Both the position numbers and the translations under genes were made by a program. Below the pieces are notes generated by a model. That model ran no database searches. It was given only the letters and a program-made list of their open reading frames with translations, and was not told the origin of the DNA. From Nostoc spongiaeforme FACHB-130 (GTDB lineage: Bacteria; Cyanobacteriota; Cyanobacteriia; Cyanobacteriales; Nostocaceae): a stretch of DNA of 64,000 nucleotides. The stretch covers positions 1 to 64,000 of the forward strand of contig NZ_JACJTB010000015.1 of NCBI RefSeq assembly GCF_014698475.1. The letters run 5' to 3'. Shown in pieces: positions 1 to 9,468 of the stretch (its first letter is position 1; each line of letters begins with the position of its first letter).

Positions 1-125
1 GAGGTACTCATTTTTTAGCATTTGAGCCTCTGTTTCACTCTATGATTCTGCTTTTATTTTCTGTCGAGAGTGATTGACTACTCACACCTTTGTAAAAAAC
101 CTACACCTGTCAGACCCCCTAACCC

Positions 126-147
126 CCTCCCCGCAAGCGAGGAGGGA
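126..147. repeat. Small GC-rich hairpin in leading intergenic region
   Basis: Imperfect inverted repeat (CCTCCCCGC / GCGAGGAGG) in the otherwise gene-free first 277 bases. It lies about 130 bases beyond the 3' end of the minus-strand FAD hydroxylase and could end its transcript, but there is no clear T tract. Short C-rich hairpins like this are common between genes in Nostoc-type genomes. Nothing else in positions 1-277 looks like a gene. Confidence 0.35.
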
Positions 148-277
148 GAATTAGAGTTTTTGAGAGGTTTTGGCTTGGAGTTTTGATATTGGGTCATTTG
201 CGCTGTTGGCTAATGAATATTTCATCTATTATTTCCAGTCTGATCGCATTCCCAAAATCAAGTTATAGACTGGATTG

Positions 278-1546
278 TTAAAACCGTTGTGCTAACTGTG
301 GACTCCGTCCCTTTAAACCAATCATCAACTTCAGGGCGAATACCTTTAACACTGGAACTCGCTGCATTAACCATAAACCCAAACGCCGCACCGCTACCAA
401 AGGTAGGATTTGGTTAGAAAACATTCTATCTAACAAATCGGTGAACCCTAAAATTGTCAGGTTCTCCAGTTTCCGCCAGCGTTCATAGCGTTTGAGGACT
501 TGAATTTTACCGATATCTTCGCCTTTTTTGTGGGCTGTTTGGATAACTTGGGCGAGGGCGGCTGCATCTCGAATACCCAGGTTTAAGCCTTGTCCGCCGA
601 CGGGGTGACAGTTGTGGGCTGCATCACCAACTAACGCCAAGCGGGGAAGGACATAGCGATCGCTTTGCATCAGTTGGACTTGGAAGACAAAGCGATCGCC
701 GAGTAACTCCAATTTACCCATGTGATCACCGTAGCGGCGGCTAAGTTCTGCCAAAAATTGCTCATCATCCAAAGCACACAAAGCCTTTGCTTCTTCGTGG
801 GGGGCTGTCCAGACAATGCGGCAACGATTCCCTGGCAGAGGTAAAATCGCAAACGGGCCACTCGGCCAAAATCTTTCGTAAGCAGTATCGTTGTGGGGTT
901 TTTCTGGTTTGACAAAAGCCACTATACAAGACTGCCAATATTTCCAGCCATGAGTTTTAATTCCCGCCGCTTGGCGAATGGGCGATCGCGATCCATCCGC
1001 CGCCACCAGTAATTTACTGCGGACTGTGTATATCTGCTCAGAAATCTTGATATCGATTGCCACTATATCCTGCTGATGCTGCGTGTTCACAACCTCAGCC
1101 GGACAAAGATAATTCACATTCGGACATTTCTGGACAAATTCTTGCAATGGCTGTAGCAAAGCTTGGTGTTCCGCGACGTAACCCAACTCTGGCGAACTTC
1201 TACCAATATCTGCTGCGTCAAATTCCACCACATCAGGATAGTCAGCATCCGAAAGCCGCACATGACGATATTTGGCGATGTAGGGTAAGATTTTGTCCCA
1301 CACGCCGATACCTTGGTAAATCAGTGCTGATAACAGATGCACTGCATAAGCTTGGCCTTTGGCTACGGATGCTGATGTTACCTTCGCCTCAATTAGCAAG
1401 ATATTCAAGCCAGAATCTTTCAAAGCTGCGGCTAGGGTTAACCCAACAATTCCACCGCCGACAATCACCAAATCATAGTCATATCCCCGTTTGTCTGTTG
1501 CGGGTTGCTGGGGGGAAATAGTTTGAGTAAACTGCGTTAGCGCCAT
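278..1546 (-). CDS. FAD-dependent hydroxylase (UbiH/UbiF-like monooxygenase)
   Basis: A 422-residue flavoprotein monooxygenase of the UbiH/COQ6 group. Visible motifs are the Rossmann dinucleotide-binding GGGIVG near residues 30-35, the DG motif (AADGSRSPIR, about 182-191), and the GDAAH...GQGLNLG flavin-binding segment at about 307-324. Length and motif order fit the family. Members use FAD, NAD(P)H and O2 to hydroxylate aromatic rings, classically in ubiquinone synthesis. Cyanobacteria make plastoquinone rather than ubiquinone, so the substrate cannot be named from sequence. It stands alone on the minus strand, divergent from the DUF2235 gene at 1916. Confidence 0.85.
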   Translation of the reverse strand: MALTQFTQTISPQQPATDKRGYDYDLVIVGGGIVGLTLAAALKDSGLNILLIEAKVTSASVAKGQAYAVHLLSALIYQGIGVWDKILPYIAKYRHVRLSDADYPDVVEFDAADIGRSSPELGYVAEHQALLQPLQEFVQKCPNVNYLCPAEVVNTQHQQDIVAIDIKISEQIYTVRSKLLVAADGSRSPIRQAAGIKTHGWKYWQSCIVAFVKPEKPHNDTAYERFWPSGPFAILPLPGNRCRIVWTAPHEEAKALCALDDEQFLAELSRRYGDHMGKLELLGDRFVFQVQLMQSDRYVLPRLALVGDAAHNCHPVGGQGLNLGIRDAAALAQVIQTAHKKGEDIGKIQVLKRYERWRKLENLTILGFTDLLDRMFSNQILPLVAVRRLGLWLMQRVPVLKVFALKLMIGLKGRSPQLAQRF

Positions 1547-1915
1547 TGTTAAGAGAAATTAAGCAATCCTAACTATTATTCTTACGCGATCGCCCCCGAT
1601 AGAGCAAGTTGAAACCTAAATTCTCAATCCTGCCATCAACATCCCTAAGTAATTCATGAATTTTTCTAACTAATTTACTTGGCTTAAATGTCTTAACTGT
1701 CTTAACTGTCCGATTCAAGGAGAGTGAAAGTAAATTTATTGTACAAATACTTGCTGGATTAATAAAGTGTTTGTAGTCTAGCGTATGGCAATTTTGGTTA
1801 CTAAAAAAACATAATTACCATACCCAAAAAGTCTTAATTTAACTTATAAATCATGAGTTAAAGTTTGACATTTTTTGACTGCGCTAAAACTACTTCATAA
1901 CCTGAAAACAGAATA
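1547..1915. other. Intergenic region between divergent genes
   Basis: This 369-base AT-rich stretch must hold the promoters of the FAD hydroxylase (leftward) and the oxylipin-type cassette (rightward). A short direct repeat (GTCTTAACT twice, near 1690-1708) is visible. No convincing ORF or RNA was seen, and no promoter can be assigned with confidence. Confidence 0.5.
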
Positions 1916-2926
1916 ATGAAACGGCTTGTAATTTGTTGTGATGGAACTTGGCAACAGTTAACGAATGCCTACCCCAGTAATGTCGTGAAACTGGCTCAAT
2001 CAGTCAAATCAACTGCAAATGACGGAGTTCCACAGATTGTATTTTATGATGAGGGAATTGGTACCGAAAATCAAAAGATTTTAGGTGGAGCAACGGGGTT
2101 AGGAATTGATAGAAATATCGAAGATTGCTATCGGTTTCTGGTGCTTAACTATGTTCCTGGTGATGAAATTTATTTATTTGGTTTTAGTCGTGGTGCTTAC
2201 ACAGTCAGAAGTCTAGCGGGAATGATTTATTGTTCAGGTTTGCTAGACCGACCACATGTCACCAAAGCCCATGAAGCTTACGAACTTTATCGAAAACGCA
2301 ATGTCAAGCCCAAAGATAAAGAAGCTGTAGATTATCGGAACAAATATGGCGATCGCGTTCCGATCACTTTAATTGGTTGTTTTGACACCGTTGGGGCGCT
2401 GGGAATTCCTGGGTTAGCCGCCTTCAAAAAATTTCACGACCAACTGAATCAGCGTTACAGATTCCACGACACCACCTTAAACAAAGATATCCAAAATGCA
2501 CTGCACGCAATGGCCATTGATGAAATTCGGGAAATCTTTGATGTCACCCCCATGAAACCCCATCCTGAAGCCGAAAACCAACGGGTAATTCAAAAATGGT
2601 TTCCTGGTGAACATGGTTGCGTTGGAGGTGGAACTGAAGAACATAGCGGCTTATCAGATGCAGCCTTACAGTGGATGATTGATTCAGTGGGTGATTTAGG
2701 ACTGGGACTGGAATTTGATCCAAACGTCATTCCCACAGGGATCAACCCCAATTATAAATGCGAATTTAAGAATGACCCTGGATTCTTCAAATTAGCAGGA
2801 ATCAAACTGCGTGATGTCGGTGACGCGATTGAAGAGCTACACGACAGCACAATCAACCGTTTGAAAGTTCGCAAAGACTATCGCCCCAAAAATTTACAAA
2901 AGATTATTGCCAAAATCTTAGATTAA
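1916..2926 (+). CDS. DUF2235 alpha/beta-hydrolase (putative phospholipase/esterase)
   Basis: A 336-residue protein opening with the DUF2235 signature (RLVICCDGTW) and carrying the nucleophile-elbow motif GFSRGAYTVRSL, with Ser91 in a GxSxG context (residues 89-93). A later conserved segment (GCFDTVGALGIPG) is also typical. DUF2235 proteins are alpha/beta-hydrolases; some in proteobacteria are type VI secreted phospholipases (Tle1). No signal peptide is visible, so it is probably cytoplasmic or peripheral to membranes. It lies 54 bases upstream of the heme dioxygenase start on the same strand. That suggests, by inference only, that it releases fatty acid substrate for the next two enzymes. Confidence 0.8.
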   Translation: MKRLVICCDGTWQQLTNAYPSNVVKLAQSVKSTANDGVPQIVFYDEGIGTENQKILGGATGLGIDRNIEDCYRFLVLNYVPGDEIYLFGFSRGAYTVRSLAGMIYCSGLLDRPHVTKAHEAYELYRKRNVKPKDKEAVDYRNKYGDRVPITLIGCFDTVGALGIPGLAAFKKFHDQLNQRYRFHDTTLNKDIQNALHAMAIDEIREIFDVTPMKPHPEAENQRVIQKWFPGEHGCVGGGTEEHSGLSDAALQWMIDSVGDLGLGLEFDPNVIPTGINPNYKCEFKNDPGFFKLAGIKLRDVGDAIEELHDSTINRLKVRKDYRPKNLQKIIAKILD

Positions 2927-2980
2927 CTTCCAATTTTGGCATTTTTGATTTTACTTGTAATCAATACAGAGGTAAGTATT

Positions 2981-4618
2981 ATGGCTGGTAAAAGAGACAC
3001 ATCCAGAGATGGTTTAAACAACAAAATTCAAACATTTGTATTAACTAATTTTAAAGGCGTTTGGGGATTACTTCAAAGTAATGAATCTATCAGACGGAAA
3101 GTAAATAAAGCATTGCTCAATAGTCTCATCTACAAAATTCCCACTCGTCCCAATCCCTACAGTATGATGACACTAGATAAGCATATTCCTGATACAGATA
3201 AAGAGAAAAAAACTGATACTTATACTTCCTGGGAATCACTCAACGATCGCACTTACACAGGTAGACACTTACCACCAGACCCCAAACTCAATACACCAGA
3301 AAATCTTCCTAAAGTTGAAGACCTAGCTATTTTATTCCGTAAAAGAGACGGTCAAACCATTTACTCTAGCAAATCAACGATGCTGTTTCCCTATTGGGTA
3401 CAGTGGTTTACCGATAGTTTCCTCCGCATCGATCATCATAACAAATTAAAAAATACATCCAACCATGAAATTGACTTGTGTAATGTTTATGGTTTAACCA
3501 GAAAACAAACACATCTTTTAAGAAGCTTTCAAGGCGGTAAATTCAAAACTCAAAAACTCAAACGCCAAGACGGAGTAGAAGAAGAATACCCCCTATTTTA
3601 TTATTCTGACCCAGCACAAGGTATAGTAGACCCCCAATTTGCTGGTCTTTATGAACCAATCAATGATGAAAAAAGACAGCCAGCCGATAAAAAACAATAT
3701 ATGTTTGCGATGGGAGTAGAAAGAGCCAATGTTCAAATTGGTTATGTGATGCTCAATGTTCTTTGTCTGCGCGAACACAACCGTATTTGTGATGTTCTAG
3801 CTAAGAATTATCCTGATTGGGATGATGAACGTCTCTTCCAAACTGCCAGAAATATTCTCATGGCAATTATTCTCAAAATTATTATGGAAGAGTACATCAA
3901 CCACATCACTCCTTATCACTTTAAGCTATTTGCTGATCCAGAAGCTTTTACTAAAGAAAGTTGGTATCGTACCAATCACATGGCTATTGAATTTGACTTT
4001 GTTTATCGTTGGCATAGTGCAATTCCCGAAAAATTTGTTTGTAACGGTAAACCAACTCATGTTGTCGAAATTCTCTGGAACAATAAAATATTAATTGACC
4101 AAGGGTTAGGCTCATTAATGGAAGAAACTTGTTCGCAAGCAGGGACAAGAATTGGTTTATTCAACACGCCTGATATCTTAGTTGAATTAGCTGAATTACC
4201 TTCCATCAGACTCGGTAGAGAACTACAATTAGCCAGCTACAACGATTATCGAGAATTGTGTGGTTTCCCCAGAGTCACCAGCTTTGATCAAATTACTGGG
4301 GATGAATTTACTCAACAAAAACTCAAAGAATTCTATGGTCATGTTGATAATATTGAGTTCTTTGTAGGACTCTACTCAGAAGATGTGCGACAAAATTCTA
4401 CGATTCCTCCGTTAGTCGCTAGATTAATTGGGATTGATGCTTTTTCCCAAGCTCTGACTAATCCTTTATTATCACCAAAAATCTTCAATCAAAATACTCT
4501 GTCACCTATCGGTTGGGAAATCTATCAAACTACCAACACCGTATCAGATTTAGTGAATCGCAACGTTCCCTCATCAGGTAAAAAGTACAATGTTACTTTT
4601 GACCTAAACAAAGCATAG
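2981..4618 (+). CDS. Cyclooxygenase-like heme fatty-acid dioxygenase (probable linoleate 10S-dioxygenase)
   Basis: A 545-residue animal-type heme peroxidase. The open frame extends to a TTG at 2936, but ATG 2981 is preceded by GAGGT about 8 bases away and is the better start. The proximal-heme segment VYRWHSAIPEKF (Tyr342, His345) matches the cyclooxygenase Tyr385-x-x-His388 pair, giving both the radical Tyr and the heme ligand. The helix containing LREHNR (264-268) is also typical. A Nostoc punctiforme relative adjacent to a catalase-related gene is known to be a linoleate 10S-dioxygenase; the same gene order here supports that activity. The distal segment QWFTDSFL (141-148) seems to have Asp145 where cyclooxygenases have His. 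There is no signal peptide or membrane anchor. Confidence 0.85.
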   Translation: MAGKRDTSRDGLNNKIQTFVLTNFKGVWGLLQSNESIRRKVNKALLNSLIYKIPTRPNPYSMMTLDKHIPDTDKEKKTDTYTSWESLNDRTYTGRHLPPDPKLNTPENLPKVEDLAILFRKRDGQTIYSSKSTMLFPYWVQWFTDSFLRIDHHNKLKNTSNHEIDLCNVYGLTRKQTHLLRSFQGGKFKTQKLKRQDGVEEEYPLFYYSDPAQGIVDPQFAGLYEPINDEKRQPADKKQYMFAMGVERANVQIGYVMLNVLCLREHNRICDVLAKNYPDWDDERLFQTARNILMAIILKIIMEEYINHITPYHFKLFADPEAFTKESWYRTNHMAIEFDFVYRWHSAIPEKFVCNGKPTHVVEILWNNKILIDQGLGSLMEETCSQAGTRIGLFNTPDILVELAELPSIRLGRELQLASYNDYRELCGFPRVTSFDQITGDEFTQQKLKEFYGHVDNIEFFVGLYSEDVRQNSTIPPLVARLIGIDAFSQALTNPLLSPKIFNQNTLSPIGWEIYQTTNTVSDLVNRNVPSSGKKYNVTFDLNKA

Positions 4619-4648
4619 TTGATTTGAGTTTGATTGATAGGAACAATT

Positions 4649-4681
4649 AGATCCCCGACTTCTTTAAGAAGTCGGGGATCT
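4649..4681. repeat. Palindromic repeat, family A copy 1
   Basis: Perfect palindrome with 15-16 base arms (AGATCCCCGACTTCTT and its complement) in the gap between the dioxygenase and catalase-related genes. A nearly identical element lies at 11982-12014, differing only in the loop base. It could form a terminator-like or mRNA-stabilising stem between the two cistrons. This is probably a mobile REP-type element rather than a gene-specific signal. Confidence 0.8.
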
Positions 4682-4731
4682 GAAATTCTCATTGTTTAAT
4701 TTAATCCTTCTACTTATCTAGCAACTGAAAA

Positions 4732-5925
4732 ATGAAACTATTTACTGAATATCCAGAACAAGAAGAAGCTAAATACTGCGCTCTGATGAGTGAGCTAGTC
4801 AAAAAGAATATGGATAATCTGTACAAAGGTGAAAAGCAAAAAATCGCCAAGAGAGACACTCACTCTAAAACCCACGCGGCTGTTCAAGGAACTTTAGAAA
4901 TTTTTGACTTTGATGAAGCAGCAATTAAACAAGAATTGCGTCAACGTACTGCATTGCCTGAAGCTGAAATTCAAGGAATTTCCCTCAAACAAGGTTTATT
5001 TGCTCAAGCAAAACAATATCCGGTGTGGTTAAGATTTGCCAGTGGGGCTTTCTCTGTTAAAAATGATTATGAAGGCGATACACGCTCGATGGCAGTTAAA
5101 ATTATAGGTGTAGAAGGAGAACGAATACCCCACAGTCATGAGTTACACACCCATGACATTATTGTTCATAATCATGATGTCTTTTTTGTAAGAACTATTA
5201 AAGACTTCTACAGCTTTTTTTTGACAATTTATCGAGCCGGGTTATTTCCACTTTTGAGGTTGTTGGTGCTAATTTGGCTCAAGTTACATCCCTACGAAGC
5301 TACTCTTTTACAAACAAGTTTCAAACGGTTTCCTAAAAGTTTACTTACAGAACGTTATTGGAGTGCTTCAGCTTATGCTGTGGGACTCAAATCAGATTTT
5401 GACCCATCCCAAGTAGGTCGATTTCCTGTAGAATACCCAGCAGTTATTAAATATGGGTTTGTTCCAGTTTCTAGTCAAGCACCTCATCAACTACTACCTC
5501 TAGAGTCGAGACCAGAAAGTGAGCTTCAACGTGTCAAAACTTCCGGTGCAGAGGATAATTATTACCGAGAAGATATTATGCAAGCTTTAGCCAAGCCAGA
5601 TGCAGAATATACTTGGGATTTTCAAATTCAATTTCAAACCAAACCAGAAATGTCTGTTGATGATTCCACCATTGTTTGGAGTGAAGAAGAATCACCCTTT
5701 TTTACAATTGGTCGTCTGACAGTTAAACATCAAAAAGTCGATTCTCCCCTAGAAAATAATTTTGGTGAAAATCTCCGGTTTTCGCCAGGAAATGGTTTAG
5801 CCGTTCATCGTCCTGTTGGTGCAATTAATCGCTTACGTTCAATTGTGTATCCTATTGTGGCTAATTCCCGTCATACAAAACGCGGAGTCAAGTATCAAGA
5901 ACCAACAATCGAGACAAAAGTTTAA
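4732..5925 (+). CDS. Catalase-related hemoprotein (probable fatty-acid hydroperoxide lyase)
   Basis: A 397-residue catalase-superfamily protein, shorter than a true catalase. Visible heme-site features are the distal Thr47-His48 (KTHAAVQG; allene oxide synthases also have Thr before this His), DTRSMAVK (116-123), the distal Asn147 in VHNHDVFFVR, and a C-terminal proximal RxxxY (Arg369, Tyr373). Catalase-related proteins of this size act on fatty-acid hydroperoxides. In Nostoc punctiforme the gene next to the cyclooxygenase-like dioxygenase encodes a 10S-hydroperoxide lyase giving 1-octen-3-ol and a C10 oxo-acid. The same pairing here makes that the best call; allene oxide synthase or plain peroxidase activity remains possible. 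Confidence 0.8.
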   Translation: MKLFTEYPEQEEAKYCALMSELVKKNMDNLYKGEKQKIAKRDTHSKTHAAVQGTLEIFDFDEAAIKQELRQRTALPEAEIQGISLKQGLFAQAKQYPVWLRFASGAFSVKNDYEGDTRSMAVKIIGVEGERIPHSHELHTHDIIVHNHDVFFVRTIKDFYSFFLTIYRAGLFPLLRLLVLIWLKLHPYEATLLQTSFKRFPKSLLTERYWSASAYAVGLKSDFDPSQVGRFPVEYPAVIKYGFVPVSSQAPHQLLPLESRPESELQRVKTSGAEDNYYREDIMQALAKPDAEYTWDFQIQFQTKPEMSVDDSTIVWSEEESPFFTIGRLTVKHQKVDSPLENNFGENLRFSPGNGLAVHRPVGAINRLRSIVYPIVANSRHTKRGVKYQEPTIETKV

Positions 5926-6370
5926 AACTAGTAATTATAAAAAAAATATCGCTGTTATCCGCAGATAATAGCGACTTTCAACCTGAGTAATTACTTTTCC
6001 AGAAAATTGAGAAGATATAAATCTATGTAGAACTGTTATTTGTGAGCTTTGTTGCCAGCAGCAGCAGTAGATTTATTAATTAAATTTGTGGATTGAATAC
6101 TGTAGCCTCCTATAAAATTTATTTTTAAGAAATGGCTTGTTAGTCTTCTCTAAAATGCAGGTTAAGACGGAAAACATCTTTTAATTTGAGAAGACTAAAG
6201 CCTTATCAACCTTGAAGCTAATTACTTAGCGAGAATGGAAATCTCATCAGTAACTTACAAACAAAACTATCGCAAAACAATGTGTCATTATTTTGTTCTG
6301 GATATAAATTTTTTGTGTCAAATTGGACAAAAATGACAAATTGTTTACTACCAATTTGCTAGATAGATGC
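5926..6370. other. Convergent intergenic region with hairpin
   Basis: A 445-base AT-rich gap between convergent genes. An inverted repeat at 5949-5974 (TCGCTGTTATC / GATAATAGCGA, one mismatch) is bordered on its left by a poly-A run, so on the minus strand it reads as stem plus T tract, a plausible terminator for leftward transcription. It also follows the catalase-related gene closely. No coding signal was seen. Confidence 0.5.
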
Positions 6371-7129
6371 TTAAACAAGACTCACAGCCAATAACTGTTC
6401 TGACATATCAAAATTAGATGTGACATTCTGCACATCATCTAAGCTTTCTAGAGTATCAATTAACTTGAGTAGCGATCGCGCCTGATCGGATTCTGTCACC
6501 TCGACATTATTACTGGGAATCCAGCGCAATTCAGCATCAGTGACTTTAAAGCCTTTGTCTTTCAGGGTTTTGTTGAGAATTTCTAAATTAGCAACCTCGG
6601 TGAATACTTCCGCCGTTTCATCTTCAGTCATTTCATAAGACTCAGCGCCGCCTTCTAAAGATGCTTCTAAAAGCTGGTCTTCATCAACCACACCCTGCAC
6701 AACACACGCGCCTTTTTGGTCAAACATCCAGCTAACGCAACCAGTCTCACCCAAGTTACCGCCGTTTTTACTAAAAGCCACCCGTAAATCAGCCGCCGTG
6801 CGATTGCGATTATCAGTCAAGGCTTCAACTAAAATTGCCACACCACCGGGGCCGTAACCTTCGTAGCGAATTTCTTCCAGGCTATGGTTATCGCCGTTAA
6901 ATGTACCTGCACCTTTAGCGATCGCTCGTTCTATATTATCATTGGGGATACCCGCCGCCTTTGCCTTTTCAATCGCTGTACGTAGTTGAAAATTCCCCGC
7001 CGGGTCTGGTACACCATTTCTCGCCGCCACAATAATAGCCCGCGATAACTGCGTGAAAGTTTTTCCTCTTTTAGCATCCACTACAGCCTTTTGGCGCTTA
7101 ATATTAGCCCATTTACTATGACCTGCCAT
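6371..7129 (-). CDS. yebC: YebC/PmpR family protein
   Basis: A 252-residue protein beginning [14 protein letters not shown], the invariant N-terminus of the YebC/PmpR family, followed by the conserved [11 protein letters not shown] and [12 protein letters not shown] segments. Length and whole-protein similarity are typical. Family members are described as DNA-binding regulators, and some, such as the mitochondrial TACO1 relatives, assist translation. The ATG at 7129 is fixed by the family's N-terminus. It is monocistronic and convergent with the oxylipin cassette. Confidence 0.95.
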   Translation of the reverse strand: MAGHSKWANIKRQKAVVDAKRGKTFTQLSRAIIVAARNGVPDPAGNFQLRTAIEKAKAAGIPNDNIERAIAKGAGTFNGDNHSLEEIRYEGYGPGGVAILVEALTDNRNRTAADLRVAFSKNGGNLGETGCVSWMFDQKGACVVQGVVDEDQLLEASLEGGAESYEMTEDETAEVFTEVANLEILNKTLKDKGFKVTDAELRWIPSNNVEVTESDQARSLLKLIDTLESLDDVQNVTSNFDMSEQLLAVSLV

Positions 7130-7201
7130 AACTTGTAACTATTTCCGCTATCTCCAAAGATTAGGATATACAAGTGAAGTATGAAGTGTGAAGTCTGAAG
7201 T

Positions 7202-8629
7202 ATGAAGTATAGAAATTTAACTTTCATTCTTCAAGAGTTGCTATTCCCTGTTAAATTAATGATTCATCTTCTCCAGCGAATTTTGGCACGATTTTTGCGT
7301 ACTAGTCGCATATTTAGGCGCAGAAAAAAGAAATTGCCACAATATCTTCAGCAATCACTGTTATTACTACTCATAGGCATAATTGCTTTAAGCGGATGTC
7401 AAACTCTGCGTTCTAGAGTAGAAGCAGGTAAGGTTACTCATATTACTTTATGGCATGGGGTGAATCCACCACCAAATCGAGATGTCTTACAAAAGTTGGT
7501 AGATAAATTTAACCAAACCCATAAAGATATTCAAGTAGAATCTTTATACATTGGGCAACAGGATCAGCAAACACCAAAAATTTTGGCTGCTGTTGTTGGC
7601 AATGCACCACCGGATTTATTGTGGTATAACCCAACTATTGCTGGACAATTGGTAGAACTAGGGGCGCTAATTCCTGTAGATGAGATGTTAGCAAATTCCC
7701 CAGTCAAAAACGAAATTGACCCAACTCTGTATGCTTCTATGGAATACAAAGGCCAGTTATGGTCGCTTCCTTTTGCTACCAATAACCTGGGCATTTTTTA
7801 CCGTCCAAGTTTATTTAAAGCGGCGGGAATTACAAAAATTCCGCACAATTGGCAAGAATTTCGCCAAGTTGCCCAAAAATTAACTCGTGATTTTAACAAT
7901 GACGGCCAGATAGACCAGTATGGAATGTTTCTGCCCTTGGGTAAAAGTGAATTTACAGTTTTTACTTGGTTGCCATTTATGTGGAGTAGTGGTGGTGAGT
8001 TGGTGACTGGTGATGCCCAAAATGCCGTAGGTGTGAGATTAACCGAAAATGCCGGAGCGATCGCAGCTTTACAATTTTGGCGTAACTTAATTACAGATGG
8101 TTCCACAATGTTATCTGCCCCAGAACGAGGTTATGAAACAGACCCCTTGTTATCTGGAAAAGTCGCAATGCAAATCAATGGCCCTTGGAATTTAGGGCAA
8201 TTTCAAGCTACTAACGTTGATTTTGGTGTATTTCCCCTACCAGTGAACCAAAAACCTGCTACAAATATTGGCGGTGAAAATCTCTTCTTATTCAAAACCA
8301 CACCAGAACGTCAAAAAGCAACCTTCAAATTTGCTGAATATGCCATGAGTGCCGATTTTCAAACAGAATTAGCTCTCGGAACAGGTTATTTACCTATTAA
8401 TTTAAAATCTCGCCAAAGCGCCAAATATCAAGAATTTATCGAGAAAATACCCCAATTAAAAGTCTTTTTAGCACAGGCAGAGTATGGCCGTAGTCGCCCG
8501 ATTTTTCCTGGTTACAATCGCATTTCCGATAATATCGGACGGGCAGTAGAGGCTGTATTACTGGGTAAACTTTCGCCAACAGAAGCACTTCAAACTAGTC
8601 AGCAACGGCTAGATTTAATCTTTAAATAA
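7202..8629 (+). CDS. ABC transporter solute-binding lipoprotein (sugar type, family 1)
   Basis: A periplasmic binding protein of up to 475 residues. It has a basic N-terminus, a hydrophobic stretch and a lipobox IALSGC (Cys66 if the first ATG is used; an ATG at 7259 would shorten the n-region). The mature part shows family 1 extracellular binding-protein features (ITLWHG near the start; LWYNPT; GKVAMQINGPWNLGQF; a C-terminal arm). It should bind a sugar or oligosaccharide for import. No permease or ATPase gene is next to it, so partners must be encoded elsewhere. A clear stem-loop follows at 8655-8689. Confidence 0.85.
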   Translation: MKYRNLTFILQELLFPVKLMIHLLQRILARFLRTSRIFRRRKKKLPQYLQQSLLLLLIGIIALSGCQTLRSRVEAGKVTHITLWHGVNPPPNRDVLQKLVDKFNQTHKDIQVESLYIGQQDQQTPKILAAVVGNAPPDLLWYNPTIAGQLVELGALIPVDEMLANSPVKNEIDPTLYASMEYKGQLWSLPFATNNLGIFYRPSLFKAAGITKIPHNWQEFRQVAQKLTRDFNNDGQIDQYGMFLPLGKSEFTVFTWLPFMWSSGGELVTGDAQNAVGVRLTENAGAIAALQFWRNLITDGSTMLSAPERGYETDPLLSGKVAMQINGPWNLGQFQATNVDFGVFPLPVNQKPATNIGGENLFLFKTTPERQKATFKFAEYAMSADFQTELALGTGYLPINLKSRQSAKYQEFIEKIPQLKVFLAQAEYGRSRPIFPGYNRISDNIGRAVEAVLLGKLSPTEALQTSQQRLDLIFK

Positions 8630-8654
8630 CTCCAAAATCACCATAATCAAGGGA

Positions 8655-8689
8655 AAAATCTGAGCAGTGACATCTTCCGCTCAGATTTT
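8655..8689 (+). terminator. Stem-loop terminator after solute-binding protein
   Basis: Perfect 11-base inverted repeat (AAAATCTGAGC / GCTCAGATTTT) 26 bases after the stop codon. The right arm ends in TTTTG, as in an intrinsic terminator. Confidence 0.7.
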
Positions 8690-8795
8690 GTTGGTGCTGT
8701 TCTGTGTCACTATTAACTTCAGCCATATTCACCAACTTTATGCAAAGTTGAAAAAATAATCTGTAAATTTACTCAACTGACTCTCACATACCATA

Positions 8796-8894
8796 AAACT
8801 TACGCAATAAGACGAAAAATCAATTACTTACTCAAACCCTCACACCCATTCTCCACAGACAACCTTTGTGCATATTGATATTGACGTTAGTCCT
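8796..8894 (+). repeat. Degenerate MITE-like element, family M
   Basis: About 99 bases resembling the better-preserved elements at 18166 and 50303. The left end reads ACTTACGCA followed by GACGAAAAATCAA. The interior contains CACAGACAA and CTTTGTGC, and the right end retains GTTAGTCCT. The terminal inverted repeats have decayed. It lies about 160 bases upstream of rplU, so the rplU promoter either lies inside it or is confined to the downstream part of the gap. Confidence 0.6.
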
Positions 8895-9054
8895 ATAAAT
8901 CAATTATGATTTTAGATTGTCTGTCTTATTCCTGCTCGGATCAGGTAGACACACCACAAAGGCTAACCACAGCGATTCATCAAGTTTAGATATTTCGCTT
9001 TCTCTACAAGAGATTTTTGTTAGCTACCTGTACGGCAACTCCAAGGACAATTTA

Positions 9055-9444
9055 ATGACCTACGCAATTATTGAAACTGGCGGTAAACAAGTTAGAGTTG
9101 AGCCTGGTCGTTTTTACGACATTGAACTGCTAACTGCCCAACCAGACGAAAAAGTTACAATAAATTCTGTACTACTAGTACAACATGATGGTGGACTCAG
9201 CATCGGTCAGCCTCTAGTATCTGGGGCAACTGTAGAAGGAACTGTATTGCGCCATTTCCGAGGTCGCAAAGTCATAGTCTACAAAATGAAGCCGAAGAAG
9301 AAAACCCGCAAAAAACGGGGTCATCGCCAAGAAATTACCAGACTGTTAATTAACTCCATTACTCTCGATGGTCAGGTATTTACAGCATCGGAAGCGGCGG
9401 CTGTAGCTGATGATTCCCCTGCGGAAACCACTGCTGAATCATAA
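9055..9444 (+). CDS. rplU: 50S ribosomal protein L21
   Basis: L21 of 129 residues from ATG 9055, with AAGGA upstream. The frame is open further upstream to about 8917, but homologous sequence starts at [12 protein letters not shown], so the longer form is not favoured. The conserved L21 core is clear: GRFYDIE, the basic segment [16 protein letters not shown], then TRLLI. A short Ala/Glu-rich C-terminal extension is present. It is followed 24 bases later by rpmA, the usual rplU-rpmA operon, with a terminator after rpmA. Confidence 0.97.
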   Translation: MTYAIIETGGKQVRVEPGRFYDIELLTAQPDEKVTINSVLLVQHDGGLSIGQPLVSGATVEGTVLRHFRGRKVIVYKMKPKKKTRKKRGHRQEITRLLINSITLDGQVFTASEAAAVADDSPAETTAES

Positions 9445-9468
9445 AAAAATAAACATAACAAGGAAATT

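Noticed and set aside
77-88. ACTACTCACACC resembling the conserved core of the Yfr1 small RNA
   Set aside because: The core differs by one base from the expected ACTCCTCACACC as I recall it, and no flanking hairpins or terminator of that RNA are visible.
1057-1521. 154-residue plus-strand frame opposite the FAD hydroxylase
   Set aside because: It lies wholly within the opposite strand of a gene with clear flavoprotein motifs and resembles nothing.
8917-9054. N-terminal extension of L21
   Set aside because: L21 homology begins at ATG 9055, which has a ribosome-binding sequence; the extension does not resemble any leader peptide.
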